A DNA stretch of 64,000 nt from Acidiphilium sp. 37-60-79. Its GTDB lineage: Bacteria; Pseudomonadota; Alphaproteobacteria; Acetobacterales; Acetobacteraceae. The notes beneath the pieces were generated by a model. It did not search any database. It was not told the DNA's origin and saw only the letters and a program-made list of their open reading frames with translations. The stretch's first letter is position 1. Every line of letters starts with the position of its first letter. This document shows positions 15,107-23,848 of the stretch, piece by piece. The DNA is taken from contig NCBV01000003.1 of the NCBI GenBank assembly GCA_002279355.1, forward strand, positions 55,686 to 119,685, read 5' to 3'. Both the position numbers and the translations under genes were made by a program.

Positions 15107-16309
15107 ATGACACAAATGAACGGCAACGCTGCAATCGAATATGACGTCGTGGTGGTTGGCGGCGGCCCCGCTGGCGCGACTGCTGCCGAAACCTTAGCCC
15201 GCGCCGGGCGGACGGTTTTGTTGCTTGATCGCGCGGGACGGATCAAGCCCTGCGGCGGTGCCGTGCCGCCCCGGCTGGTGCGCGATTATGCTATTCCCGA
15301 GCACTTAATCGTGGCGAAGGCGCGCGGCGCTAACATTGTATCACCGACCGCCAAAAAAGTGGCGATGCCGATCGATGATGGCGGTTATGTCGGCATGGTT
15401 GATCGCGATATATTCGATGAGTATCTGCGTAACCGCGCTGCCGAGGCCGGTGCCGAGCGGCGCACGGGTCGGTTTGAACGGTTAGACCGCGATACGAATG
15501 GCCGGACGATTATCCATTACAAAACAACGGACGGCGTAGCATCGGTTATTGCCCGCGCGGTGATCGGCGCGGATGGTGCAGTATCGGCAGTTGCGCGGCA
15601 ATGTATTCCCGATGCTGATAAACATAAGCGAGTTTTTGCCTATCACGAAGTGATCAAATCACCGCCCGCCGGCACGCCGGGTTGGAACGGATCGCAATGC
15701 GAAATCTATTACGATGCCAAGATGTCGCCCGATTTTTACGCCTGGATTTTTCCCCATGGTGACACGGCGAGCATCGGTACTGGCAGTGCCGTCAAAGGGT
15801 TTTCCCTGCGCGATGCCGTTGGCGATTTGCGCGCCCATACCGGCCTTGCCGGCGCAGAAACCATTCGCTCGGAAGGCGCGCCCTTGCCGTTAAAGCCGCT
15901 GCCGCGCTGGGATGATGGCATCAATGTGCTGCTCGCGGGCGACGCTGCTGGCGTGGTCGCCCCCGCATCCGGCGAAGGGATTTACTACGCCATGCTCGGT
16001 GGCCAATTGGCTGGCGAGGCGATGGATGAATTTTGCGCCACCGGCGATGTCAAGGCGCTCAAGCAGGCGCGTAAACGCTTCATGGCCGCGCACGGCACGG
16101 TGTTTGCTGTGCTCGGCTTTATGCAAAATTTCTGGTATTCCAGCGATAAGCGGCGGGAATTATTCGTGGCAATTTGTGGTGATACCGACGTGCAGGCGAT
16201 GACCTGGCAGGCCTACATGAATAAGGCGCTGGTGCGGGCCAAGCCGATTGTGCATGCGCGCATTTTTGCCAAAAACATGATGCGGCTCACCCGATTGATC
16301 CAAGCTTGA
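15107..16309 (+). CDS. bchP: Geranylgeranyl reductase
   Basis: The product is about 400 aa. It opens with the FAD-binding motif VVVVGGGPAGATAAETLARA and KPCGGAVPPRLVRDY, and has GADGAVSAVAR and LLAGDAAGVVAPASGEGIYY further on. BchP reduces the geranylgeranyl tail of bacteriochlorophyll to phytyl. ATG 15107 is preferred because GGAGGAG lies 8 bases upstream; a TTG at 15101 is also in frame. It follows bchG directly. Confidence 0.96.
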   Translation: MTQMNGNAAIEYDVVVVGGGPAGATAAETLARAGRTVLLLDRAGRIKPCGGAVPPRLVRDYAIPEHLIVAKARGANIVSPTAKKVAMPIDDGGYVGMVDRDIFDEYLRNRAAEAGAERRTGRFERLDRDTNGRTIIHYKTTDGVASVIARAVIGADGAVSAVARQCIPDADKHKRVFAYHEVIKSPPAGTPGWNGSQCEIYYDAKMSPDFYAWIFPHGDTASIGTGSAVKGFSLRDAVGDLRAHTGLAGAETIRSEGAPLPLKPLPRWDDGINVLLAGDAAGVVAPASGEGIYYAMLGGQLAGEAMDEFCATGDVKALKQARKRFMAAHGTVFAVLGFMQNFWYSSDKRRELFVAICGDTDVQAMTWQAYMNKALVRAKPIVHARIFAKNMMRLTRLIQA

Positions 16310-16316
16310 GAGCGCG

Positions 16317-16847
16317 ATGACAACAGGAGCGCGTCAGCAAATGAGTATTTTAGGCGGCCACTGGGAACCGATTTTGATCGCCGCTGGCTGCGCCACGCTG
16401 GTTGCTGGAGCCGGTGGGGCTGTTAGCACCATCGGGCCATGGTACAAAAGCCTCCGAAAGCCTTCATGGCAGCCACCCAACTGGCTGTTTGGCCCCGCCT
16501 GGACGGTGATTTTTGCGCTGATCACCGCAGCGGGCGTGATCGGCTGGGAAGCCACCCCGACAAGGACGAGTGCGGCTTGGTTACTCGGCCTGTTTGCTGT
16601 CAATGCGGTGTTCAATTTTGCTTGGAGCTATCTGTTTTTTTTGCGCCGCCGACCTGACTGGGCGTTGATGGATATTGCCCCGCTCTGGATCTCGATTGCC
16701 GCATTGATTGTGACCTTGGCGTTTCTTGCAAAAATCGCAGCGTTGCTCCTGCTTCCCTATTTACTATGGGTTAGTTTTGCTGGTTACCTAAATTACGTGA
16801 TTGTCCGTCTCAACGCGCCCTTTGGTGCCGCTGCCGAGGGGCGCTGA
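16317..16847 (+). CDS. tspO: TspO/MBR family tryptophan-rich sensory protein
   Basis: The product is up to 176 aa with five membrane helices and the family signatures WYKSLRKPSWQPPNWLFGPA and AWSYLFFLRRRPDWALMDI. TspO binds porphyrins and affects tetrapyrrole efflux and photosynthesis gene expression in Rhodobacter. A second ATG at 16341 has ACAGGAG upstream and may be the true start, giving 168 aa. It sits between bchP and bchI and its stop is one base from the bchI start. Confidence 0.93.
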   Translation: MTTGARQQMSILGGHWEPILIAAGCATLVAGAGGAVSTIGPWYKSLRKPSWQPPNWLFGPAWTVIFALITAAGVIGWEATPTRTSAAWLLGLFAVNAVFNFAWSYLFFLRRRPDWALMDIAPLWISIAALIVTLAFLAKIAALLLLPYLLWVSFAGYLNYVIVRLNAPFGAAAEGR

Positions 16848-16848
16848 C

Positions 16849-17883
16849 ATGGTTTATCCATTTTCCGCGATTGTCGGTCAGCAGGACATGACCAACGCGC
16901 TGCTGATTGCGGCCATTGAGCCCGCTCTCGGTGGTGTTTTGGCATTTGGCGATCGGGGTACGGGCAAATCCACAGCGATCAGGGCGCTCGCAGCCTTGCT
17001 TCCCTCAATGCGTGCGGTGGCTGGATGCCGGTATCGCTGTGACCCCGCTGATCGGAAACGGCTCTGCACGGATTGCCGGGCGCGCCTTGGTCAGGGCTCA
17101 CTTCCGGCGATCCGGATCGCAGCACCGGTGGTGGATTTACCACTGGGCGCCACGGAAGACCGGGTCATTGGCGCACTCGATTTGGAACGCGCCTTGGCTG
17201 ATGGTTCTAAGCATTTCGAGCCAGGATTGTTAGCAGGAGCCAATCGCGGCTTTTTATATATCGATGAGATCAATTTACTCGAAGATCATTTGGTTGATTT
17301 GTTATTGGATGTTGCCGCCTCGGGCGAAAACGTGGTTGAGCGCGAGGGGTTAAGTCTGCGCCACCCGGCGCGGTTTGTGCTGATTGGTAGTGGCAATCCC
17401 GAAGAGGGCGAGTTGCGCCCGCAGCTCCTTGATCGGTTCGGCCTCTGCGTTGAAGTCCGCACCCCGACTGACATTGATCAACGGCTCGAAGTCGTGCGGC
17501 GGCGTGATGCGTTTGAGCGCAACCCTTCCGCCTTTGCGCGACGCTTTGCCCAAACCGAGCAAGCCGTGCGCGCACGGATCAAGCGCGGACGGGCTTTATT
17601 GCCCAAGGTTGACGTGCCCGAACCGGTTTTGCGACGCGCCGCCACCTTATGCATTGCCCTTGGCACGGATGGGCTGCGCGGCGAACTCACGCTGGTGCGC
17701 GCGGCACGAGCCAAAGCCGCTCTCGATGGCGATGATTGCGTGACCGAGACCCATTTGCGCGACGTGGCTCCGGCGGCGTTGCGCCATCGGCTTCGGCGTG
17801 ATCCGTTGGATGAAAGCCTCGCCAGCACGCGGGTATTGCGGGCGATGGATGAGGTTTTTGCGCCTGCGCGTGCGGCGGCATGA
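16849..17883 (+). CDS. bchI: Magnesium chelatase ATPase subunit I
   Basis: The product is 344 aa, an AAA+ ATPase. Walker A is GDRGTGKSTAIRAL, Walker B is GFLYIDEINLLEDHLVDL, and GSGNPEEGELRPQLLDRFGL holds the sensor and arginine-finger region. It forms the motor ring that works with BchD and BchH to insert magnesium. ATG 16849 is preferred over an upstream in-frame GTG because it matches the family start MVYPFSAIVGQ. The frame is intact. Confidence 0.96.
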   Translation: MVYPFSAIVGQQDMTNALLIAAIEPALGGVLAFGDRGTGKSTAIRALAALLPSMRAVAGCRYRCDPADRKRLCTDCRARLGQGSLPAIRIAAPVVDLPLGATEDRVIGALDLERALADGSKHFEPGLLAGANRGFLYIDEINLLEDHLVDLLLDVAASGENVVEREGLSLRHPARFVLIGSGNPEEGELRPQLLDRFGLCVEVRTPTDIDQRLEVVRRRDAFERNPSAFARRFAQTEQAVRARIKRGRALLPKVDVPEPVLRRAATLCIALGTDGLRGELTLVRAARAKAALDGDDCVTETHLRDVAPAALRHRLRRDPLDESLASTRVLRAMDEVFAPARAAA

Positions 17884-17893
17884 CGCTTTCGGT

Positions 17894-19532
17894 ATGAACC
17901 CGGTCTCACCCCTAACGCTGATGGCCATCGACCCGCACGGATTGGGCGGATTGGTGTTGCGCGGGTTGAGCGATATCGATTGCACGGCGGTGATCGGCGC
18001 TGTGCGAGCCATGCTTCCTGCCAACGCACCATGGCGACGGCTGCCCGTTTCGATCACCGATGATAGGTTGCTCGGCGGCGTCGATTTGACCGCAAGCATG
18101 CAGAGCGGACGCCGGGTTTATGCACCAGGCGTGTCGCGTAGCGAAATTGCTCGCGGCATTTGATCAAGGTTCGTCGCGCTTTGCGATTATTGCTTGCGAT
18201 GAATCACGCGATGACTCCACAATGTTAGCACATGGCCTCGCCGATCGGCTGGCATTTTGGCTTGATCTCGATAGCGTCGAGGCCATACCCTCATTAAGCA
18301 AAAAGCGGATCGCCGTCGCGCAAAGCCGCTTAGCGAGTGTTATTTGTCCTGAGCCAATTCTTGATTCTTTGACGATCACTGCCGTTGCATTAGGGATCGC
18401 TTCGCTTCGCGCCCCGATTTTGGCCGTCCGTGCCGCGCGAGTGATTGCGGCCCTGGCGGGGCGGGCGCGGGTTTCGCCCGCCGATGCGCAGCGGGCGGCG
18501 CAACTCGTGCTCGCCCCGCGCGCCACCCGCCTGCCCACGGCCGACCCTGAAGCCGCAGCTCCGCCGGAGCCGCAAGCCCCGCCGCGGAAAACCCCCGACA
18601 ACCCCAATGACGACCGGCAAGACGACCAAAGCGCCGCGCAATCGGATTCCCAAAAGCCTTTGGAAGAGCAAATTTTGGAAGCTGCCGCCGCGTCGATTCC
18701 GGCCGATTTACTGGCGCGCCTTGCCGCGATGGCGAAACTGCCCGCCAGCCAGGGCGGCGGCACCGCGCCAGGACAACTCGTGGGCATGCGTGGGCGCCCG
18801 GTGGGGGTGCGAACCGGCAAACCCGGAAACGGCGCAAGGCTTGCGGTGCTCGATACCTTACGTGCCGCGGCCCCGTGGCAGGCGCTGCGCCGGCGCCAAA
18901 ACCCCGACGCACGACCCGGGCCGATTGTTCGGGTGAGTGATTTCCGGATCAAGAAATTCAAGGAGCCAACCCGCTCCGTTGCCATCGTAACGGTGGATGC
19001 CTCTGGTTCGTCAGCCCTCAACCGGCTGGCCGAAGCGAAGGGGGCTGTGCAATTATTGTTAGCAGAATGCTATGTCCGCCGGGATCAAGTGGCGCTGATT
19101 GCGTTTCGCAACCGCGCTGCTGAAATTTTGCTGCCCCCCACTGGCGCGCTCGCTCGCGCGCGGCGCAGTCTCGCAGGCTTGCCGGGTGGCGGGGCGACGC
19201 CGCTGGCCGCTGGCATTGATGCAGCACGCCAACTCGCTATGGCTGAGCGGCGACGCGGCAAAAAGCCGCTGATCGTGCTGCTGACCGATGGCGGCGCCAA
19301 TATCGGGCGGGATGGCCAACAAGGACGCAAGCAGGCGATGGATGATGCACTGGCCGCAGCGTCGGCCTGCGCTGCCGACCGGCTGGCTGCGCTCGTGATC
19401 GATACCGCACCGCGCCCCTCCGCGATGGCTGCGGATTTAGCCGGGCGCATGCATGCGCGGCATTTCCCGCTGCCATTCGCCCATTCGGGCGCATTGCAGC
19501 AGATTATTCGAGCCGAGCAGCGCGCGTCATGA
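17894..19532 (+). pseudogene. bchD: Magnesium chelatase subunit D, frame-disrupted
   Basis: The N-terminal part (MNPVSPLTLMAIDPHGLGGL to GGVDLTASMQSGRRVYAPG) reads in one frame from ATG 17894 and stops at TGA 18161. The rest reads in the +1 frame from about 18130 (VAKLLAAFDQGSSRFAIIAC) to 19532. From recall of other BchD proteins, about 25 residues that normally join the two parts (AAA-like core, an LxEADGGxxxLAMAERL-type segment) are absent, so a frame-changing deletion is more likely than a single read error. The C-terminal part keeps the acidic/proline linker and the integrin-I domain with the metal site TVDASGSS. The product would not be a normal BchD. Confidence 0.8.
18120..19532 (+). 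CDS. BchD C-terminal fragment (linker plus integrin-I domain), possible independent translation
   Basis: This 470-codon frame opens at ATG 18120, with a second ATG at 18222, and runs to the bchO start. It keeps LADRLAFWLDLDSV, a proline/acid-rich linker (about residues 140-185) and a VWA/integrin-I domain with DASGSS and GGGATPLAAGIDAARQ. It could be made by reinitiation and still bind BchH, but it lacks the N-terminal half of the AAA-like domain. No ribosome site is obvious before either ATG, so expression is uncertain. Confidence 0.5.
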   Translation: MHQACRVAKLLAAFDQGSSRFAIIACDESRDDSTMLAHGLADRLAFWLDLDSVEAIPSLSKKRIAVAQSRLASVICPEPILDSLTITAVALGIASLRAPILAVRAARVIAALAGRARVSPADAQRAAQLVLAPRATRLPTADPEAAAPPEPQAPPRKTPDNPNDDRQDDQSAAQSDSQKPLEEQILEAAAASIPADLLARLAAMAKLPASQGGGTAPGQLVGMRGRPVGVRTGKPGNGARLAVLDTLRAAAPWQALRRRQNPDARPGPIVRVSDFRIKKFKEPTRSVAIVTVDASGSSALNRLAEAKGAVQLLLAECYVRRDQVALIAFRNRAAEILLPPTGALARARRSLAGLPGGGATPLAAGIDAARQLAMAERRRGKKPLIVLLTDGGANIGRDGQQGRKQAMDDALAAASACAADRLAALVIDTAPRPSAMAADLAGRMHARHFPLPFAHSGALQQIIRAEQRAS

Positions 19533-20473
19533 GCGCAACCACAGCACCACGAGCGACCACGCCCGACCCGGCGTTTCCAGACTGGGAGCTGGACGGAGCG
19601 GATTGGCCGAATCGCAGCGCGAGCCGCTTCATCAAAGCGGGCTCCATTCGGTTTCACGTGCAAATATTAGGGGCGGGGCCGCCGATTTTATTGCTGCACG
19701 GAACCGGTTCGGCCACCCATTCCTGGCGCGATCTCGCCCCGATATTGGCGCATGATTTTACCGTCATTGCGCCGGATTTACCGGGTCACGGCTTTACCGA
19801 GGCGCTTCCCTGGTCGCGTATGTCCTTGCCCGGCATGGCGGCTGCGGTGGCGGATTTGTTGAAAGCACTCGGCTATGAAGCTCCCCTGTTGGTCATTGGC
19901 CATTCGGCGGGTGCCGCGATTGCGGTGGAAATGGCGTTGGAGGGGATGATTGCGCCGCTCGGCATTGTGTCGCTCAACGGCGCGCTACGCCGCTTCAAGG
20001 GCGTGGCGGGGCAGATTTTTTCACCGTTAGCGAAATTGATGTCGCTGAACCCGCTGGTCCCGCGCCTGTTCGCTTGGCGCGCGACCAACCCGCAGGTGGT
20101 TGCACGGTTGTTAGACGGCACCGGTTCGCGCATCGATCAACGTGGTGCCGACCTTTATGGGCGCTTGGCCCGGCGCAGCGGCCATGCCGGCTCGGCACTC
20201 TCAATGATGGCCAATTGGGAGCTTGAACGCGTTGAAGCCGATTTGCCGCGCTTGACGCCCAAGTTATTTTTAATAACTGGCGCCGAGGATCGTTCGATTC
20301 CGCCTTCCGATGCCGCCATATTGGCGCGGCGCGTTACCACGGCCAAACATCTGCGCCTGCCCGGGCTTGGCCATCTGGCCCATGAGGAGCAACCTGCTAT
20401 GATTGCCGCGATGATCGTCGAATTTGCCCACTCAGTGGGCGCTTTTCCGGGGGGCGATGATGAACGCCATTAA
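19529..20473 (+). CDS. bchO: Alpha/beta hydrolase BchO
   Basis: The product is 314 aa. Oxyanion-hole motif HGTGSATHSWRDLAPILA, nucleophile elbow GHSAGAA and late histidine GLGHLAHEE make a serine-histidine-aspartate hydrolase. BchO is the usual third gene after bchI and bchD and is proposed to act near Mg chelation; its exact reaction is not settled. The ATG overlaps the bchD stop (TCATGA). The frame is intact although bchD is not. Confidence 0.93.
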   Translation: MSATTAPRATTPDPAFPDWELDGADWPNRSASRFIKAGSIRFHVQILGAGPPILLLHGTGSATHSWRDLAPILAHDFTVIAPDLPGHGFTEALPWSRMSLPGMAAAVADLLKALGYEAPLLVIGHSAGAAIAVEMALEGMIAPLGIVSLNGALRRFKGVAGQIFSPLAKLMSLNPLVPRLFAWRATNPQVVARLLDGTGSRIDQRGADLYGRLARRSGHAGSALSMMANWELERVEADLPRLTPKLFLITGAEDRSIPPSDAAILARRVTTAKHLRLPGLGHLAHEEQPAMIAAMIVEFAHSVGAFPGGDDERH

Positions 20474-21983
20474 CCCACCCAGCTTCTCCGACCCCCGCCC
20501 TCACGCGCTGGTCATTGGCGCAGGGTTTGGCGGGCTCGCCGCGGCCATTCGGCTCGGGGCGCGCGGCTATCGGGTAACGATCTTAGAAAAACTCGATCAG
20601 CCGGGCGGGCGGGCCAGCGTGTTTCGCCAAGATGGTTTCACCTTCGATGCCGGCCCGACCATCATCACCGCACCGTTTTTGCTCGAAGAATTATGGCATT
20701 TGGCCGGAAAGCGTTTGGCCGATGATGTCACGCTGCGCGAAATGTCGCCATTTTATCGCATCCGGTTCAATGATGGCACGCATCTCGATTGCTCGTCCGA
20801 TCCCGCAGCGATGGCCCGCGAAATTGGCCGGATCGCGCCCGGCGATGTGGCAGGCTATCATCGGTTTCTGACACTCACCGAGGAAATCTATCGGATTGGC
20901 TTTGAGCGTTTGGGGCATGTGCCGTTTGGCGCGATCAGCGATATGGCCAAAATCCTGCCCGATCTGCTGCGCCTATCGGGCCATCGCAGCGTCTATGCGC
21001 TGGTCGCGCGCTATGTGCGCGATGAGCGGGTGCGCCAGGCGTTGAGCTTTCATCCTTTGTTAGTGGGTGGCAACCCGTTCAAGGTGAGTGCGATCTATGC
21101 GCTTATTCTGCATTTGGAGCGGCGGCATGGCGTGCATTTCGCCATGGGTGGCACGGGTGCAATCGTGGATGGCTTGGTGGGGTTGATCACCCATCAGGGC
21201 AATATGATCCGGTTCAATGCCGAAGTGCGCCGTATTTGTGTGCGTAACGATGCTGCTTGTGGGGTCGAACTGGTCGATGGCAGCATGATCGATGCCGATC
21301 TGGTGGTTTCGAACGCCGATGCGGCCTATACCTATCAAACATTATTGGCCGATCATCCGCGTAAACGGTGGACGGATCGCAAACTAACACGATCCCGCTA
21401 CTCGATGGGATTATTTGTTTGGTATTTTGGCACCAACAAGCAATATCAATCGGTTCCTCATCATGCGATTATTATGGGTCCGCGCTATCGGGGCTTGCTT
21501 GAGGATATTTTCGAGCGGAAAATACTGGCAGAGGACATGAGCCTGTATTTGCATCGCCCCACCGCGACTGATCCCGCGCTTGCCCCGGCAGGGTGCGATG
21601 CGTTTTATGCTCTATCACCGGTGCCGCATTTGGGTGCGTTGATCGATTGGGCAGAGCGGGCCGCCGCCTATCGCAGCGCGATCGCGCAACGCTTGGAAGC
21701 GACGATTCTGCCCGGTTTGCGCGATCATATTGTGACCTCGATGGAAATGACGCCTGCGGATTTTGCCAGCCGATATCGCTCGGTGCTCGGCGCGGGATTT
21801 GGGCTGGAACCGGTATTGACGCAAAGCGCGTGGTTCCGTCCGCATAATCGCAGCGAAGAGGTGAAAAACCTATTTCTGGTGGGGGCGGGCACCCATCCCG
21901 GCGCCGGGGTGCCCGGTGTTTTGTCCACGGCCAAGGTGCTGGACCGTTTGATTCCGGAGGCGGCGCATTATGTTAGAGCGTGA
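20457..21983 (+). CDS. crtI: Phytoene desaturase
   Basis: The product is 508 aa. The N-terminal dinucleotide-binding motif is HALVIGAGFGGLAAAIRLGA, followed by GGRASVFRQDGFTFDAGPTI. The C-terminal FAD signature is FLVGAGTHPGAGVPGVLSTA. CrtI desaturates phytoene to neurosporene or lycopene. The tandem ATGATG at 20457 follows a GGGGGGC site and overlaps the bchO end by 17 bases. It overlaps crtB by 14 bases. Confidence 0.96.
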   Translation: MMNAINPPSFSDPRPHALVIGAGFGGLAAAIRLGARGYRVTILEKLDQPGGRASVFRQDGFTFDAGPTIITAPFLLEELWHLAGKRLADDVTLREMSPFYRIRFNDGTHLDCSSDPAAMAREIGRIAPGDVAGYHRFLTLTEEIYRIGFERLGHVPFGAISDMAKILPDLLRLSGHRSVYALVARYVRDERVRQALSFHPLLVGGNPFKVSAIYALILHLERRHGVHFAMGGTGAIVDGLVGLITHQGNMIRFNAEVRRICVRNDAACGVELVDGSMIDADLVVSNADAAYTYQTLLADHPRKRWTDRKLTRSRYSMGLFVWYFGTNKQYQSVPHHAIIMGPRYRGLLEDIFERKILAEDMSLYLHRPTATDPALAPAGCDAFYALSPVPHLGALIDWAERAAAYRSAIAQRLEATILPGLRDHIVTSMEMTPADFASRYRSVLGAGFGLEPVLTQSAWFRPHNRSEEVKNLFLVGAGTHPGAGVPGVLSTAKVLDRLIPEAAHYVRA

Positions 21984-22998
21984 TACCGATCATTCAACCT
22001 GTGCGGCCTTGTTGCGCGGCGGCTCGCTCAGTTTCCATGCGGCCTGCCGCTTGTTGCCTGCGGCGTTACGGCGCGATGTGGTGGCTTTATACGCATTTTG
22101 CCGGGTTGCCGATGATGCCGTGGATTTCAGCGATAGTAAGGCAGAAGCCGTTGCACAACTCTCCACCCGGCTCGATCGCGCCTATGCCGGGTCACCGATT
22201 GATGATCCGGTTGATCGCGAATTCGCCGCCCTCATCGCGCGACACACGATTCCGCGCACATTACCCGATGCCTTGATCGAAGGGTTAGTGTGGGATTCCG
22301 AGGCCCGGCGCTATCAGGATCATTCAGCGCTGCGCGCCTATGCCGCACGGGTTGCCGGTGCGGTGGGCGCGATGATGACGCTGCTGATGGGGGTGCGCGA
22401 TGCGCCCGCGCTGGCTGCCGCGTGCGATTTGGGCGTCGCCATGCAATTGACCAATATTGCGCGCGATGTTGGCGAGGATGCGCGGGCCGGGCGGCTCTAT
22501 TTGCCATTGGATGCTTTGGTCCATGCGGGACTTGATCCTGATCGGTTCCTCGCGACCCCGGAATTTAGCCCAGCCCTCGGCCGTGTGATCGCGGAATTGC
22601 TGGCGGAGGCGGAGCGCTTATATCAGCGCGGCTTTGCTGGAATCGCCGCGTTGCCGCTGCGCTGCCGGCCTGCAATCGCGGCCGCGGGGCTGATTTACCG
22701 GGAAATTGGCCGCGATCTCGCGAGCACTGGCTATGATTCCCTCACCCGCCGCGCACGGGTCTCAGGACAGCGCAAAGCATTGCTGGCCGCCAGCGGCCTT
22801 GGGCTTGCGCTCTGGCGCAGACCTGTGACGGACGGCGCGCCCCTGCCCGAGACTGCATTTTTAGTCGAGGCCGTGGCGCACCCACGCGCCGAACCGGTTG
22901 GGCCGGGCGTGCGGGTTTTGCTGCTGATCGAGAAGCTGGAGCGGGAAGATCGGCGTAAACGTAGCGAATCTGCTTGCATATCGGGCAATTTCGCGTGA
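21970..22998 (+). CDS. crtB: Phytoene synthase
   Basis: The product is 342 aa. Aspartate-rich motifs DDAVDFSD and DVGEDARAGRLYLP hold the magnesium-diphosphate sites; LTNIARDVGEDARAGRLYLP is the family signature. CrtB condenses two geranylgeranyl diphosphates to phytoene. The start overlaps the end of crtI. The C-terminal tail past residue 300 is variable. This is the last recognised photosynthesis gene on the right side. Confidence 0.96.
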   Translation: MLERDTDHSTCAALLRGGSLSFHAACRLLPAALRRDVVALYAFCRVADDAVDFSDSKAEAVAQLSTRLDRAYAGSPIDDPVDREFAALIARHTIPRTLPDALIEGLVWDSEARRYQDHSALRAYAARVAGAVGAMMTLLMGVRDAPALAAACDLGVAMQLTNIARDVGEDARAGRLYLPLDALVHAGLDPDRFLATPEFSPALGRVIAELLAEAERLYQRGFAGIAALPLRCRPAIAAAGLIYREIGRDLASTGYDSLTRRARVSGQRKALLAASGLGLALWRRPVTDGAPLPETAFLVEAVAHPRAEPVGPGVRVLLLIEKLEREDRRKRSESACISGNFA

Positions 22999-23019
22999 CC
23001 ATAATTCCAGGAGGTTATC

Positions 23020-23454
23020 ATGCACCCTGTTGATGATGCGATTGGCGTGGCGATGTATATCGCCAGTGCAGCCCTTCTCGCCCATGGTATTCATGCGCGC
23101 CGTGTGCGCCGGGCCGAGACACTTGACCCCCATTACGAGGCGATGAGCCCAATGATGTTTGCCGCCGGTGAGATTATGCGGCCGATTTTGCAAATCTGCA
23201 TTGGTTATGCGACCATCAAGACCGGTTTGATGTATTACATGTTGGGTGGCCCCAAGCTGATGCCGCTCTATGATTTCATTGGCCTGCCGGTATTTCTGGG
23301 CATGTATGGCGTCTGGCTAACCCTGAAACTCAAGCCGGTGGCCGAGCCGAAATCCGACCGGGATGCCCCTTCTCCCGCGCCACGCCCGGCGCTGCCGCCC
23401 GAACTGATCCCCCATCCCATCACGCGGGTGCGTGAGCTAGAATTGACCGATTAG
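23020..23454 (+). CDS. Unrecognised small membrane protein next to crtB
   Basis: The product is 144 aa. AGGAGG lies 7 bases before the ATG, a strong ribosome site. It has about three hydrophobic segments (residues 9-24, 50-72 and 82-103), the second containing MRPILQICIGYATIKTGLMY, then a proline-rich, probably soluble tail (SPAPRPALPPELIPHP). No family is recognised. It is 21 bases after crtB and in the same direction, so it may belong to the photosynthesis operon. Confidence 0.7.
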   Translation: MHPVDDAIGVAMYIASAALLAHGIHARRVRRAETLDPHYEAMSPMMFAAGEIMRPILQICIGYATIKTGLMYYMLGGPKLMPLYDFIGLPVFLGMYGVWLTLKLKPVAEPKSDRDAPSPAPRPALPPELIPHPITRVRELELTD

Positions 23455-23455
23455 G

Positions 23456-23668
23456 ATGCTCGCCGCGCTCGGCCATTATGCCACGTTTCTCGAATGGGCG
23501 ATTGGCGATATTTTGGTGATTGGCTTCGCTGTTTGGCAAATTATCTCGGTTCGGCGCAGCCTGCGGCGTGATCGCGAGCGCGAAGCAAGCACGCAGCAGG
23601 TTGCGCCGCCCGATAATCGGCCCGCCGCGACCGTTGAGCCTCGTGCATCCCCGCCGCCGCTTGGTTAG
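23456..23668 (+). CDS. Unrecognised single-pass small membrane protein
   Basis: The product is 70 aa with one membrane helix (ILVIGFAVWQIISV, about residues 18-33), then a basic stretch RRSLRRDRERE and a proline-rich end. It starts one base after the stop of the preceding membrane gene, which suggests coupling. No family is recognised. A 180-base stretch without a gene follows and holds only a short inverted repeat (23779-23794). Confidence 0.6.
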   Translation: MLAALGHYATFLEWAIGDILVIGFAVWQIISVRRSLRRDREREASTQQVAPPDNRPAATVEPRASPPPLG

Positions 23669-23778
23669 GCAAGTCAAATCACGCGTTGATCTGTGGCCGT
23701 ATGGCTAGGGTTGATCGCGCGGGGCGTTGTCCGCGAAGCGGAGAGGGCTGCGCTGCGGATTGCACATCACCGTATGAA

Positions 23779-23794
23779 CCCAACATGCGTTGGG
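23779..23794. repeat. Short inverted repeat before the UbiH-family gene
   Basis: CCCAAC and GTTGGG form a 6-bp stem around ATGC. It lies about 55 bases before the start of the hydroxylase gene and may be a weak hairpin. No other signal is clear in 23669-23848. Confidence 0.3.
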
Positions 23795-23848
23795 CAAAGA
23801 CGAAATGGGCGCTATGGTGCCTGCGAGGCGATGAAGGGGCATGACAAC

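Noticed and set aside
18164..19021. 285-codon leftward frame opposite bchD
   Set aside because: It is antisense to the BchD linker and integrin-I region and rich in Arg, Ser and Ala; no support for a gene.
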